A DNA stretch of 64,000 nt. It comes from Vitis vinifera. Its lineage: Eukaryota > Streptophyta > Magnoliopsida > Vitales > Vitaceae. Shown here one piece after another: positions 1 to 14,100 of this stretch (the first letter of the stretch is position 1; each line of letters begins with the position of its first letter). Position numbers and translations under genes: made by a program. The DNA lies in contig NC_081821.1 of NCBI RefSeq assembly GCF_030704535.1, positions 5,099,001 through 5,163,000 of the forward strand. Reading direction: 5' to 3'. Under the pieces are notes generated by a model. That model worked only from the letters and a program-made list of their open reading frames with translations, had not been told where the DNA came from and did not search any database.

Positions 1-319
1 TGAAGATTCAAGAAGTGTGTCCTAGCTTGGAACTTGGTTGGGACTGTACCATCTATCTTTTTCCTTTTTTGGTTTTTTATGATAAGAAAGCTTCAGGCTG
101 TCTATTCTTCTGAAGCAAACAAATTAATTTACTGATAGAAAACAGGCTCTCACAAACAATGTTTGTCAAATGCAATCTTTTTTATGCAATGTGTAGTGAT
201 TACAACTTTTGTCTGCCTATTTTTTGGAAATTTAATCAATCTGTGAGAGCATTTTTCTCTTGGAATTTATGTCTGAGTGCTTTCTCACATAGTATCTTCA
301 TAATTTAATTTGCTTACAG

Positions 320-3300
320 ATGCTCGTCGAGAAGCTAGAAAAGCTTTTCTAGCACTTTCTTCTGATGATGTGAGCACAGACCTTGCTGTCTCTGAGGGTG
401 TTAAGAGTGACCTTCAAAATGCCATTGAGCTGCCTGCGAATGATGATCTTAAGTCTTCTGAAAGTACCCCAGTGAGCATTTTTCCTTGTTGATCCTTTGA
501 GTTCATTAATTGTAAATTTGTGCTTTATTGCTTGATTTTACCTTGGAATCTTTTCATACGTCTGATTATGTGTTGCATGAATTGATCTTCCTCTCCTGAA
601 ACTAGTATAGAGTGCTGCTCAGAATTATGCTTTTCCCTGTACTTTAGCAATCATAAATAAAAGTATTGTTGCATTTTACCTTCTAGTGCTATCTCATTAA
701 TTATGTATGGTTATAAGTAAAAATTCATTAGTGACATCTATAATATTTTAGAAGGTGGAAACTGTTTCTAATATCTTAGTCTTCAGGTTTATGTACTCAA
801 TCCAAAGCAGGACTTGCATGGTTTAGGTTATGATCCTTTCAAGCATGCTCCAGAGTTTAGGGGTATGTAGTTTCTTTAAGTAAACAGGGTTACTTCTAAC
901 AGCTCTGGTGCTGCCAGGAAAATCGCATCTTACAGTTTGATTTATTTTCAGAAAAGAAGAGACTACGCATGTCTGGGAAAAAAGAGCTGGGGTTGAAAAA
1001 TGATCTCTTTGCTTTCAAGTGTAAGTTTCATTGTCTTACACACTCTTGTTCTTGTGTCCTTAGCTGTATTACTTCCAGCCTTCTTCCTTATGTTTCTTTT
1101 ATTTGCTTGCATGAATTGGTTGTCTCAAAGTCACGGTTGATTTAACTCATTAACTTGAATTCATCAGCAAGAAAGGTTGCTCCTGGTTTTGGTATTGGAG
1201 CACTTGAAGAACTTGATGTTGAAGATGAGGATGTCTATGCTTCTGGTATGTATTTCTATGTTTTGAAATTAACATTTTAAAATGGTTGTCTTGGTAGTAA
1301 TAATTGCTCTAGTTAGATTTATAGATTTGTATAAGAAATTACAGGAATGGAATGTCTGCGTACCATGCTAGATGCTTGTTAGAATGTAGTTTTCCTGTTA
1401 ATGTAGTTTGGAATGCTTGGATACTGATTAGTCAGCTTTATCACATCCTTCTACATTGTACTAAATCAAAGATCCTGTAGCATCAGGATATAATCTTTGT
1501 TTGGTATGGAGTAAATGTTACCTCTGTCGATAAGAGACTCTGTTAAGCTAGCATGAGACTTTTTTAGGGAAAAAATGATGGAAGGTGTGGACTGCCACTT
1601 GTTTGTTCTCGACTATTTGGAAACAAAGAAATTGTAGATCATTTGAAAATGTGGAGTAATGAGATCATACTCCTAAAAGCTAGTCCTGAGTTCTCTTTTG
1701 CTTTGGGTTAGATAGTACTTCTTAGACCTCACGCATACAAGATTTTGTTGATTGGTTGGAAACTAATTAATGGGAGGGAGTTTTTCGGTTTCTCTCATCC
1801 ATTTCTTTTGCTGTTTGGCACCGTTTGTATACTCCCTATGTATTTTAGTGTGCTCTTTTTGTTTGGGTGCTTTTAAATATTATTCTTGTTTGCTTACCAA
1901 AAAAAAATGTTAGATGCTTGCCAGAGAAAATGTCTGATTTGCAGTTACTGAATAGCTTTCTTATGCTTCTTTCAGGGTTGGAACTTTTTTAATTGTTTAA
2001 TATATTTTCTTTTTTTGTGACATTACTTCTTTTATTGTTTTCTTTGGATTCTTATATTATAGATGTTTTCCATGAGATTACTGTTGGGTGATTTAGTATG
2101 ATGTTAAAACTGATGTTTTGTTATTTAAGTAAAACATGTCTTGCTGGTTGTCAGCTTGGTTTAGACTTTAGAGTGCTTTTTTTTGTTCGAAATTTGATTT
2201 TTAGGTTTTTCCATTAGTATTTGGTTCTTCTCTACCTTATTGAAACTTTCTGTATTTCACATAAGTACCAAGGATCTAGTTTCCCCTCCTAATTTAACTA
2301 CTTGGTCAGGTTATGACTTTGAAGATAATTATATTCAAGAAGTTGAAGAGCCTTCAGGTTTGGTCATTGAAAGTAAGCAAAAGTTGGGAAGCAAGGAAAA
2401 GGGTGTTCTCTCTGGTTTTAAAGTTGCATCAAAGCTTGACTATCAGTTGGAGAGGTAATTGGCAGTCGTAGACTTATAATGTACTGAAAGTTTATATATT
2501 TATGTCTAACATTAACCAACTATATTTATTTATTCTCCATAACAGCTAATGTTTTAGAACGTTATAGTGGTTTTGAGGATTAGGAGATCCTGAAATTGTA
2601 TTTAAAAAAAATTACATAGCGGCTATTTTTTTTGTTGGCCTTTTTTATATATCTTTTTGTTTGCCTATCAAAAGAAAAAGTGTTTATTCTTTTGGTTGAA
2701 TGAAGTTGGTCTTCATTTTCTTCTAATACAGCTTTGTTTTGCAATTTATCATTCAGATTCGATCCTCCAGTTGTTCCAAAGAATTTTGTACCCCACCACA
2801 AATTTCATGCTCCTCTCGATGACAGTAACAAGCATGATGGTGATCCCCCTCCCCCAGAGGCTATTGCTCCTGAGGATAATAATCTGAAACTCTTGATTGA
2901 GGGGGTTGCAACTTTGGTAGCTAGGTGTGGTAAATTATTTGAGGATCTCTCCAGAGAGAAGAATCAGTCAAACCCATTGTTTTCTTTTCTTACTGGAGGA
3001 AATGGCTGTGATTATTATGCAAGAAAGCTGTGGGAGGAGCGACAGAAGCATAATGACAAAAGCAAGCAGCTATTGGATGTGAAATCATCTCCTACCGTGC
3101 AGAAGATGACAGCAGAGAGTCGTGGAAAAATTCTAGGAGAAAGGCCTCTAGAAAGAAGCTCCAGAGATACAAACTCATCTGTTGCTTCTGCAGATGTCAT
3201 TCAACTGCAATTCAATCTGTCAGATACATTTACAAAACCTGCATCACTTGTGAGTAGCATGATCATTTGTGTCCATCACCAATTTGCAATTTACAGACTC

Positions 3301-6300
3301 TCTCGCATTAGCAATTTCTTTGCTATCCAACTTGTAGTCTGGCTAAATTTTTACTTCCTCATAATACTGGTGTGTGGTGCCTTATTGTGTTGTTTGTATT
3401 GACAGACAATTTAAGAACTTATTTATTTGTTTGCTTTTTTCTTGCTGTAATATAGAAAGAGTTGTCAGAAATTGCAAAACCTTTCAAAGAGGATCCTGCA
3501 AAGCAAGAAAGGTTTGAGCTGTTCCTCAAGGAAAAGTACCATGGAGGGCTTCGCTCTACAGATTCTGGTGGAGCTAGTAATATGTCAGAAGCTGCTCGTG
3601 CTCGTGAGAAATTGGATTTTGAGGCAGCAGCTGAGACAATAGAGAAAGGGTTGCGGGGCAAGGAAAGTAATCTTTCTACCCAACAGTTTATGGAGATGTC
3701 AGCAACTGCAGTAATGGAGTTTGCTCCTGGAGGACTAGAGGTATGTCTTAGGAAGTGTCATTTTTTTATTAAAAGCTTGTAGCTTTGGGTTTAATTTGTT
3801 TGGTTAATGTCTGAATACAGCAAGCTAAGGTTACTCAAGCTGAAGAACTGGTAATAAAAAAGATGTATCCAAAACGGGAAGAGTTTCAGTGGCGACCTTC
3901 ACCTATTTTGTGCAAGCGCTTTGATATCATTGATCCATTTATGGGGAAGGTACCCTCTTTTTTTTCCTCCTTCAGTAATCCTGTTCTTATTATTGTTCTG
4001 AAAATCTATATTTTTTTTTCCGCTTGGCATTTTTCATTTGGTGAGAGAACTTGTTGTCCTTTTGTTTTAGCATAACCTGAATTCATCTTTAAAGAACAAA
4101 CGGTGCAAATTTCTCTTTTCTGTGCTGAGCAATTGGCTTAGCCCTTTCCCCCTTTTTGCAATGGAGACACATTTACATGTTCACCAGATTTATTATTACT
4201 TAAATCCACAAGACTTCCAATATTCCTTATGATCATAGTTGAAGGTAGTCTTATGTTCTTTCTTTCTTTACTTCTTTTCCCTTTATTCATCTGCAACATT
4301 CAAGCTTTTCTTGTTGGAAGTTAAAAGATTTTGTTTCAGAATATATAGACTCATTTGTTCATAGATAATGTTTCTAATTTCTTATTTCACTATAATGAGA
4401 AACTCATCCTTAGTTTCTTTAGATTTTACTGGTTCGTTTTGTTAACTAGGAGAAATCCATAAATGTACACAAAGTGTAAGTTTTCTTCAGAACTGCACAT
4501 TCACATCATTTGTCTATCAGAGCATGGTTGGCTATTTGATATTTTTCCTTCTTTTTATTTTTCTTTTTTCAGCCACCGCCAGCTCCAAGAAGGAGAAGCA
4601 AGATGGATTCTCTTGTCTTCACATCAGACTCTGTGAAATCCACAACTGTTGATGAAACTGTTACTTCAAAATTGCCCGTAGCTCAATTAGATCCTCAACA
4701 GTTCAGCACAGATGTAAATGCCAGGGAAATTGAAGTCAACATGGAAGTTGAAAAAGTTGAAAGGCCAGTTGACCTGTACAAGGTATTCTTTCTTCCATCA
4801 ACTAGGGGTTTTAATTTTTAGAAAAGGCTCATCATTTGATATCCATTAGTTCTCTTGCTATGCATTTATTTATTGATGCACATTCAAAATTTGCATCAGT
4901 GAACTCAGCCTTACACAACTACTTAAGCATTGCTTTTGTGAATTTTGTTCCACCATTATGCTCTCTTGCGATCCACTTAACAAAGGCTTGAGTATATAGC
5001 ATTGACAAAACAAGTCCTGTATCACCAATTTCCTGCTCTTCGAGATTTTTGAAACTCATTCTCGTATGGGGTTTAGTTTAAATAGAAAGGTCTCTTCTTG
5101 GCTCTTAACCCAAAGGAGAAAATGGCATCACATAGGCACATCTTCTTATGCAAGCCTCCTTTACCTCCCTTGGGTTTTGAAAGGCAAGAGCATTGCCAGT
5201 CTAGGTGGTTCTGTTTAGCGTGATGATAGACTCCAAAGAAAATTTGAATTCAGTTCATTGTTCATTTACACTTATCCATCATTTTACATTCTTTCCATGA
5301 ATGTTTTTTCAAATTGCTTACCAATTGATACCATGAAATACTGGTGATCTTATCGTCTTATGCAAATCGTCTCTTTTAGCTTGGGAGGAGTATCAACCAC
5401 TAACCACTAGAAAAATACCTTTGTACCTTTATTCAGTCCACTCCTATTGATATTTGGAATCCTTGACAATAGAATGGGAATTGGAAATCATTCCATTTCT
5501 TATTCATTACTGTGTTTAGATTACTAATTAGACATGGAAATGGAATAAAAAAACTTGTTCTCATGGAAACCAAAACTCATTCTTATCCTCATGCACCGAT
5601 GCACCCTATTCATATTCAATTTTGTCCTCTGTGGATGCTTGAATCAGGATGACTGACTTGTGCTTTTGTATCTTTAATTAATTGCTTACCTATACTCATA
5701 GTAGTGTCCTGCATTTATGCTAATCTTGTTCAATTACAAGGTTTTGGATATATTGCAGTTCCTCTTGCATATGAGTTTGCATCTGCATATTTGCTTTTAT
5801 TCAAGCACATTCTTATGGTTCACACAATCCACATACAAATTGTCCTTTCTTGCATGAGCATGCTATAAGCAGGGTATGCCTTTTGTTTTTTGTTGTTAAT
5901 GGTTCTTTGTCCTTGTACAGGCCATTTTCTCTGATGATTCAGATGATGAAGTAGAGAATTCTACTAGTAATCAGGTGGATGATCCAAAAAGAAAAATTGA
6001 AGCAGCTAATACAACACTAAACCGTTTGATGGCTGGCGACTTTTTAGAATCCTTGGGTAAAGAACTAGGCCTGGAGGTTCCCCCTGATATGCCTCAGTCC
6101 ATAAACAAAGCCAGAACCTCCGCTCCTAAGAAGGAAAGTAATGATGTTAATCCAGGAAATATTAGCTCCCTGGCAGTTGAAAATAAGCCTTCTTCTACCT
6201 ATACTGCTGTTAAAGGTACTTCTGTAAATCAGGAGGCGCCGCATGACAAAGCATATGACCAGGAGTCTACACAAGAGGTTCGATCCCAAAATAATGAACT

Positions 6301-6715
6301 TATGCTTGATAGCCCAAGTGGTAGCAAAATAAAGGTCACTGGTTCCTCTGAGAATGAATCTAGTAAAATCAAAGCAGAGAAGATGGATCAAGAGGGTAGG
6401 AAAGCCAAGACACCCACTGGCCACCGCCAAAATTGGAGCAGTGATTCGTCATCAGAGGATGAAAGGAGTAGAAAACGTTCGAGGCGACGTCGGCATAGAA
6501 GTGATAGTTCAGACACTGATATATCGAGCGACCATCAAGATCGTTATCACTCAAGGTCAAAAGGGAGAAAGAAAGGTTCCTCTCGAGAAAAGAGTAGCAG
6601 CAGCAGAAGATACTCAAAGCACCATAAACGTGGAAGCAGAGACTCTCCCAGCAGATCTTCTCGTCACAGCAGTGAGAGAGAACGTTCAGAGAGCAAGAGA
6701 GAGAAACGGAGATGA
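320..6715 (+). CDS. TGH: G-patch/SURP RNA-processing protein TOUGH (TGH), 5' end missing
   Basis: Ten exons join in one frame: 320-471, 787-862, 952-1020, 1168-1245, 2310-2454, 2757-3249, 3456-3740, 3821-3949, 4573-4782 and 5921-6715. They give 809 complete residues and a TGA at 6713. All junctions are GT-AG. The first residues seen ([13 protein letters not shown]) follow the missing N-terminal domain. Exons 2-4 carry the G-patch core [14 protein letters not shown]. Exon 6 carries a SURP (SWAP) module, from about [13 protein letters not shown] to [12 protein letters not shown]. The last exon starts with the acidic [10 protein letters not shown] segment and ends in a long Arg/Ser-rich tail like that of splicing factors. 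In Arabidopsis TGH is a nuclear factor that acts in microRNA processing and pre-mRNA metabolism. The exon structure looks intact. Intron 4 (1246-2309) holds a LINE insertion and intron 9 (4783-5920) is long with nothing recognised. Upstream exons lie outside the window. Confidence 0.92.
1379..1910 (+). mobile_element. 5'-truncated LINE insertion in TGH intron 4
   Basis: A 532-bp segment is bounded by a perfect 10-bp direct repeat, TAGATGCTTG, at 1369-1378 and 1911-1920. Its right end is an A-run (about 1899-1908), as expected for target-primed insertion of a LINE in the + orientation. The tail text around 1820-1900 resembles the 3' ends of the other LINE pieces in this window (7.6-7.9 kb and 55.3-55.9 kb). 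No coding domain is left, so the LINE label rests on the tail, the A-run and the target duplication. Confidence 0.65.
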
Positions 6716-7564
6716 GGGGACTAAAGAATTATGCTTCTTCAAAACTCCAATTCTCATAATTGGGGAGATCCACAACAAAACCTCAAATTGGAAATATTCA
6801 TAGGAGAATCACCACTTAACCGGAAGAACAATTTTTGCAGGGCATTTTGGTTAGTGGCTACCTCCTCCTGTCTTCGTAATCTCTTCCAAGGCTTCCTATT
6901 GAGAAACAGATTTTCAAGCACACAGGAGGATTTATGTCAGCTTCAACTTTCTGGTCCAATTTTTACAACCAAAATCTGAAGTCATCAGATTAAGAGACGG
7001 CCAATACGATCTATCTCCAGAAAATCTCTGTTGTTTTCTACTTTTAATAACCTGGAACTGTGGTCAAGTTTTACTTGTATGCCTGCTAGTGTATAAATAT
7101 TAACATCAGTTATTATATTATCAAAGGGTTTTCTATTAATTAAACACTTATTGCTCACGCAACCGGTATCCAAATGTTATCATAGTTGTAAGGGCTTCCT
7201 CACCCGTTGCCCTCTTTGGCTGCTCAATCGTGATCTTCATGTTTTCTGATCTTAGGTTTTTGTAAGGGGATGTTGGTATTAAAATTCATGTTCTTTTAAG
7301 TTCATTAGATTTAGCTTATAGCAAATTGATGTTATGCTTTCCATGTGATTCTTTTGAGGCTATTGTCAATGAAAACCAAAGAAATTCTTCTAATTGATGC
7401 AAAAGCTGGAGGGGATTGGACAGGCAGTTGTTTGTAAAGACTCGTACCTGTGAAAGATAGATTCTTAAAAGGAAGAGATGTGTTAAAAGTTAAAACTTAC
7501 TACACTAAATGGAATTCTCCTTCTTCAATGGAAAGTTAACGGGTTTCAAAAGAAATATAGAACA
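6716..7564. other. TGH 3' UTR and downstream flank
   Basis: This stretch follows the TGH stop codon. The ORFs here are short and resemble no protein I know. The first several hundred bases are likely 3' UTR; I could not place a polyadenylation site with confidence. Confidence 0.4.
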
Positions 7565-7905
7565 GTTTGGCGCATAGTTCTCATTTGCTTATTTTGGTGT
7601 GTTTGGAAAGAGCGTCATGAAGGACCTTCAAAGATGAAGAACCCTCCAACTAGAGTTTAGATCTTTTCATTCAGACTGTTTTTGAATGAATTAGGGATTC
7701 TTTGGAGTTGGATTTTATATTGATTTTCCTAACTAGTTTTTTTTTTGTGGTTAATTTTACTTTATTTGTTAGTGTGGAGTTTCTTTGTTTGAGACGTGTT
7801 TTTGCTTATTTCTGTGTATACAGCCTGTATACATAGGGCGTGTCTCTCTCCTTTTTTGGTGTTCATTAATGGATGTTCTTGTTGTCTATAAACAAAACTT
7901 AATAC
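7565..7905 (+). mobile_element. LINE 3'-end remnant
   Basis: Translation from about 7570 gives IVLICLFWCVWKERHEGP and then broken frames. This matches the C-terminal motif of plant L1-type LINE ORF2 (consensus type: I-W-x-x-W-K-E-R-N-R-R-x-F). It is followed by the usual T-rich LINE 3' tail text. The piece is short, has stop codons and is non-functional. I did not find a convincing target duplication. Confidence 0.6.
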
Positions 7906-10900
7906 TCTAAAAAATAAAGAAGTTTGCAACTTCTCGTAGTTTCAAGAAAGAATTGAATTTAGAAAAGTAAAAGTTACAAAAAAATTATAAAATACCTTCA
8001 TCAATTATAAATTTTTGTATTCCTGGCCCTTAAGAATTTCTCTATATATATATTTATGGAGTACTTATTTATGGCGATATTATTAGAAAGTTGCTCTCTT
8101 TTATTTCATCTGCAATTGAACACAAACTTTGGTGTGAAACAGAGACTACATCTGACTGACAGACCCACAATGGATTTGACAGAAAAATGTAGAAACACAA
8201 CCACATCCCGCCTGTTGATTTGAAATAGACATTAGGTCTGAAGAAAAGGCAAGTTCCTCCCTTGAGTTTACGAGGTAGTTAGCATATGGAGGCATTAGAA
8301 TCCTGGGTGGAGAAATGAGTTGGCAAGCCCACAAGGCAACTGTTAGGTAAGATATTTGATGGCCTCTTTCTGCAGTATCTAGTTAAATATTTGTCCTGTT
8401 TTGGATGTTAATACTTTAGAACCTTGGTCCTCCAGAGTACCACTAGTTGTACAGCTGTTACTTGAACACTTGTATAATCTCCCCATGCTCTACTTTTGTG
8501 GTGATGAATTCACCACACCTTCATTACAAATGTGCCCATGGGCCATGTCTCTTCACCATCCCTAGGCATTTTTTGATTATATGTGGCCAGGAGCAGTTGA
8601 TTTTACTAGTACCCTACAACCATCGCTTAACATTTGGCAATTGGGTGGTCTAATTTGAACTTAAAATTATCAGGTGTTTGGTTAGAGATGCTATCTCCTT
8701 TCCATTCTCTGCCTGAATTTATCACTCCCACGAAATCTAAAGCCATGATACACGGCTTGTAAGAGTCATAAACCATAGGAAGTTGTTGGTTGTGTTAGAA
8801 GATTGTTCATTAAGTAATGTATCTCAACCCATTATTTTCATAAACTAAATCCACTTCCTCAGAAAGAATAAATAAAACAAAAATTACACCTTCTACTTCC
8901 CAACTAATTCTCAAACTCTCTCCCCCGTAACCAACTACTCTTATGCTAGACCAGGACCCATATTTATTAGCTAGACTTGTCGGGGCCTAACCCTTAAGAG
9001 TCGCATTCCTAGTTCTAGTTCAAGAGGTTGGCTCACCACATGGCACCTGCACCATGAATTGTCAACTTATGCTACCAAACGATCCCTGCCTGTCCCAAGT
9101 TCTCAGATTGCTTCTGTTGATGGGTTGCCCCCCCCATGAGTCAATCATTTTAACCTTCCAGTTTTTCTAGTTGGGTTGTTTCAACTTACAGCATACTATG
9201 GATCAGATGGCACCAACACGCACACGGATACAAGTGGAACTGTGGGCACCTTGTGAAGGCACTGAAAAAAAAAAAAAGGGAAAATTAAAATTTACATTCA
9301 ACCATTCAATGAGTGAAATATACCCATAATTGAAGGGCACCATCTACGCACAAACCCAAAAGCTGGTGGAGATGACTTTAATAAGAGTCAAAAAAAGGGA
9401 AAAAAATGGAGATAGAAAGAAAGAAAGAAAAGTAAGGAGGCAGCAGGCCGCATTTAGTTAATAAATTGGGCAGGGGCAGATCTCTTTCAACATGGATGAA
9501 CCACATTTACAGCTATTGCATGTGGCCATGACCCACATCTACAGCTTCATCTCCAAATCAGGGTTTTTCTTTTTCCCCTTTTTGGCTTTCTCTACTCACC
9601 TACCATTCTTACTTTTTGCCACTCCAATTTGTTGGGACTCTGCCACATACCCCCCATGAATCTACTTAACTGATCCTCTGCAGATCTTCCATTCTTTCTA
9701 GTAGTCAAGGCTCCAATCCAGCCTAAGCCAACTCACCCTAACTCCTCTGATTATTTTAAAAAAAAAATATGATTTGAAAATAAATATAAAAATATAATAC
9801 TTTTTATCATCTGTTTTTTAATTAACTCCTCTGCCCTCTTCTTTAATAATAATACTTGAAAAAGTATGACATCGTGGCATTAAATTAATGGAAGTAACAA
9901 AAATAGTTATTTTCTTTGGTGTTTATAACAAGAAAAGAAAAAAAAAAACACTCATTGAGAAATCAAAACCCTATTCCTTTTTGCAAAAACTCATCCATGT
10001 TGCCATGAAATTCTGTTATATTTCCTGTACTATCATAGGGGGAGACTGTAGCTATCATTATCAAGGGAGTTACATGTATCTATGCTCTTAATTGACTGAG
10101 ATGAGAGTGGTGTCTGTCTTCATCAAGCTACATGTTGCTTTAAGAAAACTCGCACTCTTCATTCACATAAATTTAAATTAAAAATAATAAAGCACTTAGA
10201 GAAAAGATGGGCATTTTGAGTTTGTTATATCAATATTTCATTTTCTTTTAGTTTGTTCTTGCAGTTATAAATGAATCTGTTATGAACACTGTTCCTTCCT
10301 CTTCTAGGCTTCAGAAACTTGGAAATAAATTCTGCAGATTGGGAAAGGTGTTTATTCATTAAATTAAGCTAGGCCCCCATGTATTGTTTTACAAGGAAAA
10401 GACTCCTAATCCTACAAGAAAGACAAATTTATTTGAAGTCAAAGTAGAATGTGGTGCAAATTCTAACAGGTACAGCTGTGGTTCTAAGTCCATATGAATT
10501 TGCTCTGTTTTGTGGGTTTTTCAGTCTGGGTAATTCAGGTAGTTGAGATTTTGTACCAAGGGCTGTCTAGATATGAAATTTGCACGTTTGGGTTCTGGTG
10601 CTTCTTAGCTGCAAGTCAAACATATCCATACAAGTCATTGGTCCACAACTACTTCCCCCTTGATATTTGCTAAAAGAAGAGGAAAAAAAAAATGGAGGAT
10701 TTGTTGCTTTCTCTCTTCAATTTTATAGAAATTTTAAGATGGTTTGAATCATTTGCTAATTTTAAATTGAGGGCTTGAAGTTTAAAGGGTTTTGGTTTCT
10801 GGGTTTTGCTTCTTTTTTCATATTGAGGCCTGAGGTTACAATTGGATCAACAATTTTTTTTCTCGAGTTCTTACTGTTCTTTTGGTTGGTCTAGGTTGGT

Positions 10901-11121
10901 GTTTTGGGATTTTGAAGTACCTCAGTCCTTTTCTTTCTTTTTTGGACTTCTATATGAGTTTTGTAGCCTTCCTGGAATTGGTCTGGACTTTAGGAATCCA
11001 ATTTTGGACTAGTGGGTGTTGAGGACTCATCGAAAAACTTGAAGTTTTCAGAAGATATTTCAACTTTGAAGAAGCAAAGTTTGTGATTGAAGAACTGGGA
11101 TAGTGATTATGGTTGCATAGA
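7906..11121. other. Intergenic region and flippase 5' leader
   Basis: No gene is supported between about 7.9 and 10.5 kb. There are short GA-rich runs near 9410-9435 and several poly-A runs. From about 10.5 kb to the ATG at 11122 the sequence is the probable promoter and 5' UTR of the P4-ATPase; a T-rich stretch near 10855 and an in-frame stop just before the ATG support that start. Confidence 0.4.
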
Positions 11122-14100
11122 ATGGCTGGTGGGAGAAGAAAAAGGCAACACTTCGGTAGAATCCATGCCTTCTCATGTGGGAGAGCATCATTCAATGGTG
11201 AACACTCACTGATTGGAGGTCCTGGCTTCTCCAGGATAGTCTTCTGTAATGACCCAGAGTGCTTTGAGGCCGGTCAGCTCAAATATGGAGGCAACTATGT
11301 CAGAACTACAAAGTACACACTTGCAACATACTTTCCAAAAGCACTTTTTGAGCAGTTCAGGCGGGTGGCGAACATATATTTCCTCATCTGTGCAATCTTG
11401 TCTTTCACCGCCCTCTCACCTTACTCTGCTTTCAGTACTGTTTTTCCTCTTGTTGTTGTGGTGGGAGTGACAATGGGGAAGGAAGCTGTGGAAGATTGGA
11501 GGCGAAAAAGGCAGGTAATGGGGTTCTGCAATCTAATTTGCCTGTCACTCTAATCCTTTTTTTTTCTCCTTAATAGTATATGCATATGGGGTTTGAATTT
11601 GGGCAAAGAATACCCTTTTACTGAATAATTTTGAGTTATATGATGCCATTTCTAATTACATTCCATTGCCATTTCTTTGTTCTCTTTCACCTTTTCAGTT
11701 CTGTTTGCATGTTCCTCTTTCTGTTTACCAGAGAGTTCATACCCTGCTTCATGATCTAACCTTGGAAATGTTATCAGGATATTGAGATGAACAACAGGAA
11801 GGTTAAATACCATCGCGGTGATGGTGTTTTTGATTATGCTAAATGGATGGATTTGAAAGTTGGAGATGTAGTGAAAGTGGAAAAGGATGAATTTTTCCCT
11901 GCTGATCTCATATTGCTTTCATCAAGTTACGACGATGCGATTTGCTATGTTGAGACTACAAATCTTGATGGAGAAACCAATTTGAAACTAAAACAAGCAC
12001 TCGATGTAACTGCAAACTTACTTGATGACTCTAGGTTTGAAAATTTCAGGGCAATCATTAAATGTGAAGATCCAAATGCAAATTTGTACTCCTTTGTTGG
12101 AAATTTGCAGCTGGAAGAACAACAGTTCCCTCTTACACCTCAGCAGCTTCTGCTAAGGGACTCAAAGCTACGAAACACAGATTATATCTATGGGGTGGTC
12201 ATCTTCACAGGGCATGACACAAAGGTTATTCAAAATTCAACAGCACCTCCATCAAAGAGAAGCAAAATTGAGAGAAGAATGGATAAACTGGTTTACCTTT
12301 TGTTTTCTGCATTAGTCTTTCTGTCTTTCATTGGGTCCGTTTTCTTTGGGATTACAACTAGCGAGGACCTAGAAAATGGAGTGATGACAAGATGGTATCT
12401 GAGGCCAGATGATACTACAATTTACTATGATCCAAAAAGAGCTCCAGTTGCAGCAATTTTGCATTTTTTGACTGCCCTTATGCTGTATGGATACTTGATC
12501 CCCATTTCCTTGTATGTGTCAATAGAAATTGTGAAAGTTCTCCAGAGTGTTTTCATCAATCAGGATCCGCACATGTACTATGAGGAAGGTGACAAGCCAG
12601 CACGAGCACGTACCTCAAATTTGAATGAGGAGCTTGGCCAAGTTGATACTATACTTTCTGATAAAACAGGAACCTTGACTTGCAACTCAATGGAATTTAT
12701 CAAGTGTTCTATTGCTGGGACTGCTTATGGCCGTGGAATTACAGAGGTTGAAAGGGCTCAGGCTAGGGGGAAAGAGACGCCTTTAGCTCAGGAGGTTGTA
12801 GAAGACAAGGACAATGTTGAGGAGATTACTGAAACAAAGCCTTCCATTAAAGGGTATAATTTTATTGATGAAAGGATCACAAATGGTAACTGGGTTAATG
12901 AGCCTCGCGCAGATGTCATTCAGAATTTCTTAAGGTTGCTGGCAGTCTGTCATACTGCCATACCTGAAGTGGATGATGAAACAGGGAAAATCTCCTATGA
13001 AGCTGAATCACCAGATGAGGCAGCATTTGTTATTGGAGCAAGAGAACTGGGGTTTGAATTTTATGAAAGAACTCAAACGAGCATCTCGCTGCATGAGTTG
13101 GATCCTATGTCTGGCAGAAAGGTTGCAAGGTCAGTGTCTTGAACTAAAAAATCTTTTACCCTTGTTTGGTTGCCTAGAAATGAGGAAACTTAACAAATTT
13201 TGAACTTCAGGTTTATGTTGGTTGTTTCAGAGAATGAAAAACAGAGAAACAAAGCTCTACTAATATTAGGCTCTTGTTAAAGTAGAGGTTTCTGTTTTGT
13301 TGCATCCCATATGATAAGAAATCGAACATCGAAACTTTCATTGCCATTGCCCAGGAAACCCAGCATAGATTTTTCACATCTATAAGTATTTTCACTTTTC
13401 TATCATCTTTTGCTGCTTTAGTATGTTTAATTCAATTCACCCATCAAATTTTAGCTGTTAACAGCATCTCTTTATTCTGTAATATGATCAGCCCAAGGCA
13501 GTGAGAGAACTTCTGAATGATTTAAATGTTTAAAGACATTTGTTTTTTTCATTTTTGCAGGACATACAAACTTATGAACATCATAGAATTCAGTAGTGCG
13601 AGAAAGCGGATGTCTGTGATTGTAAGAAATGAGGAGGGAAGGCTGCTGCTACTTTCTAAAGGTGCTGACAGGTTTGTAAAATGAAACATCTACTCTCAAC
13701 ATAATGAGCTTCGGATCCTATATTTGCATCAAATGGTTTCATGGTTAGTCAATAGAGTGGCTGAGTCTATCTCTCTTTGCTAAGCAATATTAGTTTTCTA
13801 GCATGCATCAATCTTATGGGACCTTACAATTGATTCCTTTCTTTTAACTGTTTCTTAAAGCAAAACATGGAAAATTTTATAATTCTTGAAGTTCTTTGTT
13901 CATCTTTTATTTGTACTTTTAACACATAATAATTTCTTTACCATGATCAGTGTCATGTTTGAGAGACTTGCTCAAGATGGAAGAGAGTTTGAAGTACAGA
14001 CCAGGCTGCACATTAATGAGTATGCTGATGCTGGCTTGAGGACTTTGGTACTTGCATATCGAGAACTTGATGACGAAGAATACAATGAGTTCAACGAGGA

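Noticed and set aside
5390-5640. Text with GGAAATGGAAT words in TGH intron 9, similar in style to the 41664 element
   Set aside because: No paired ends or target duplication could be defined.
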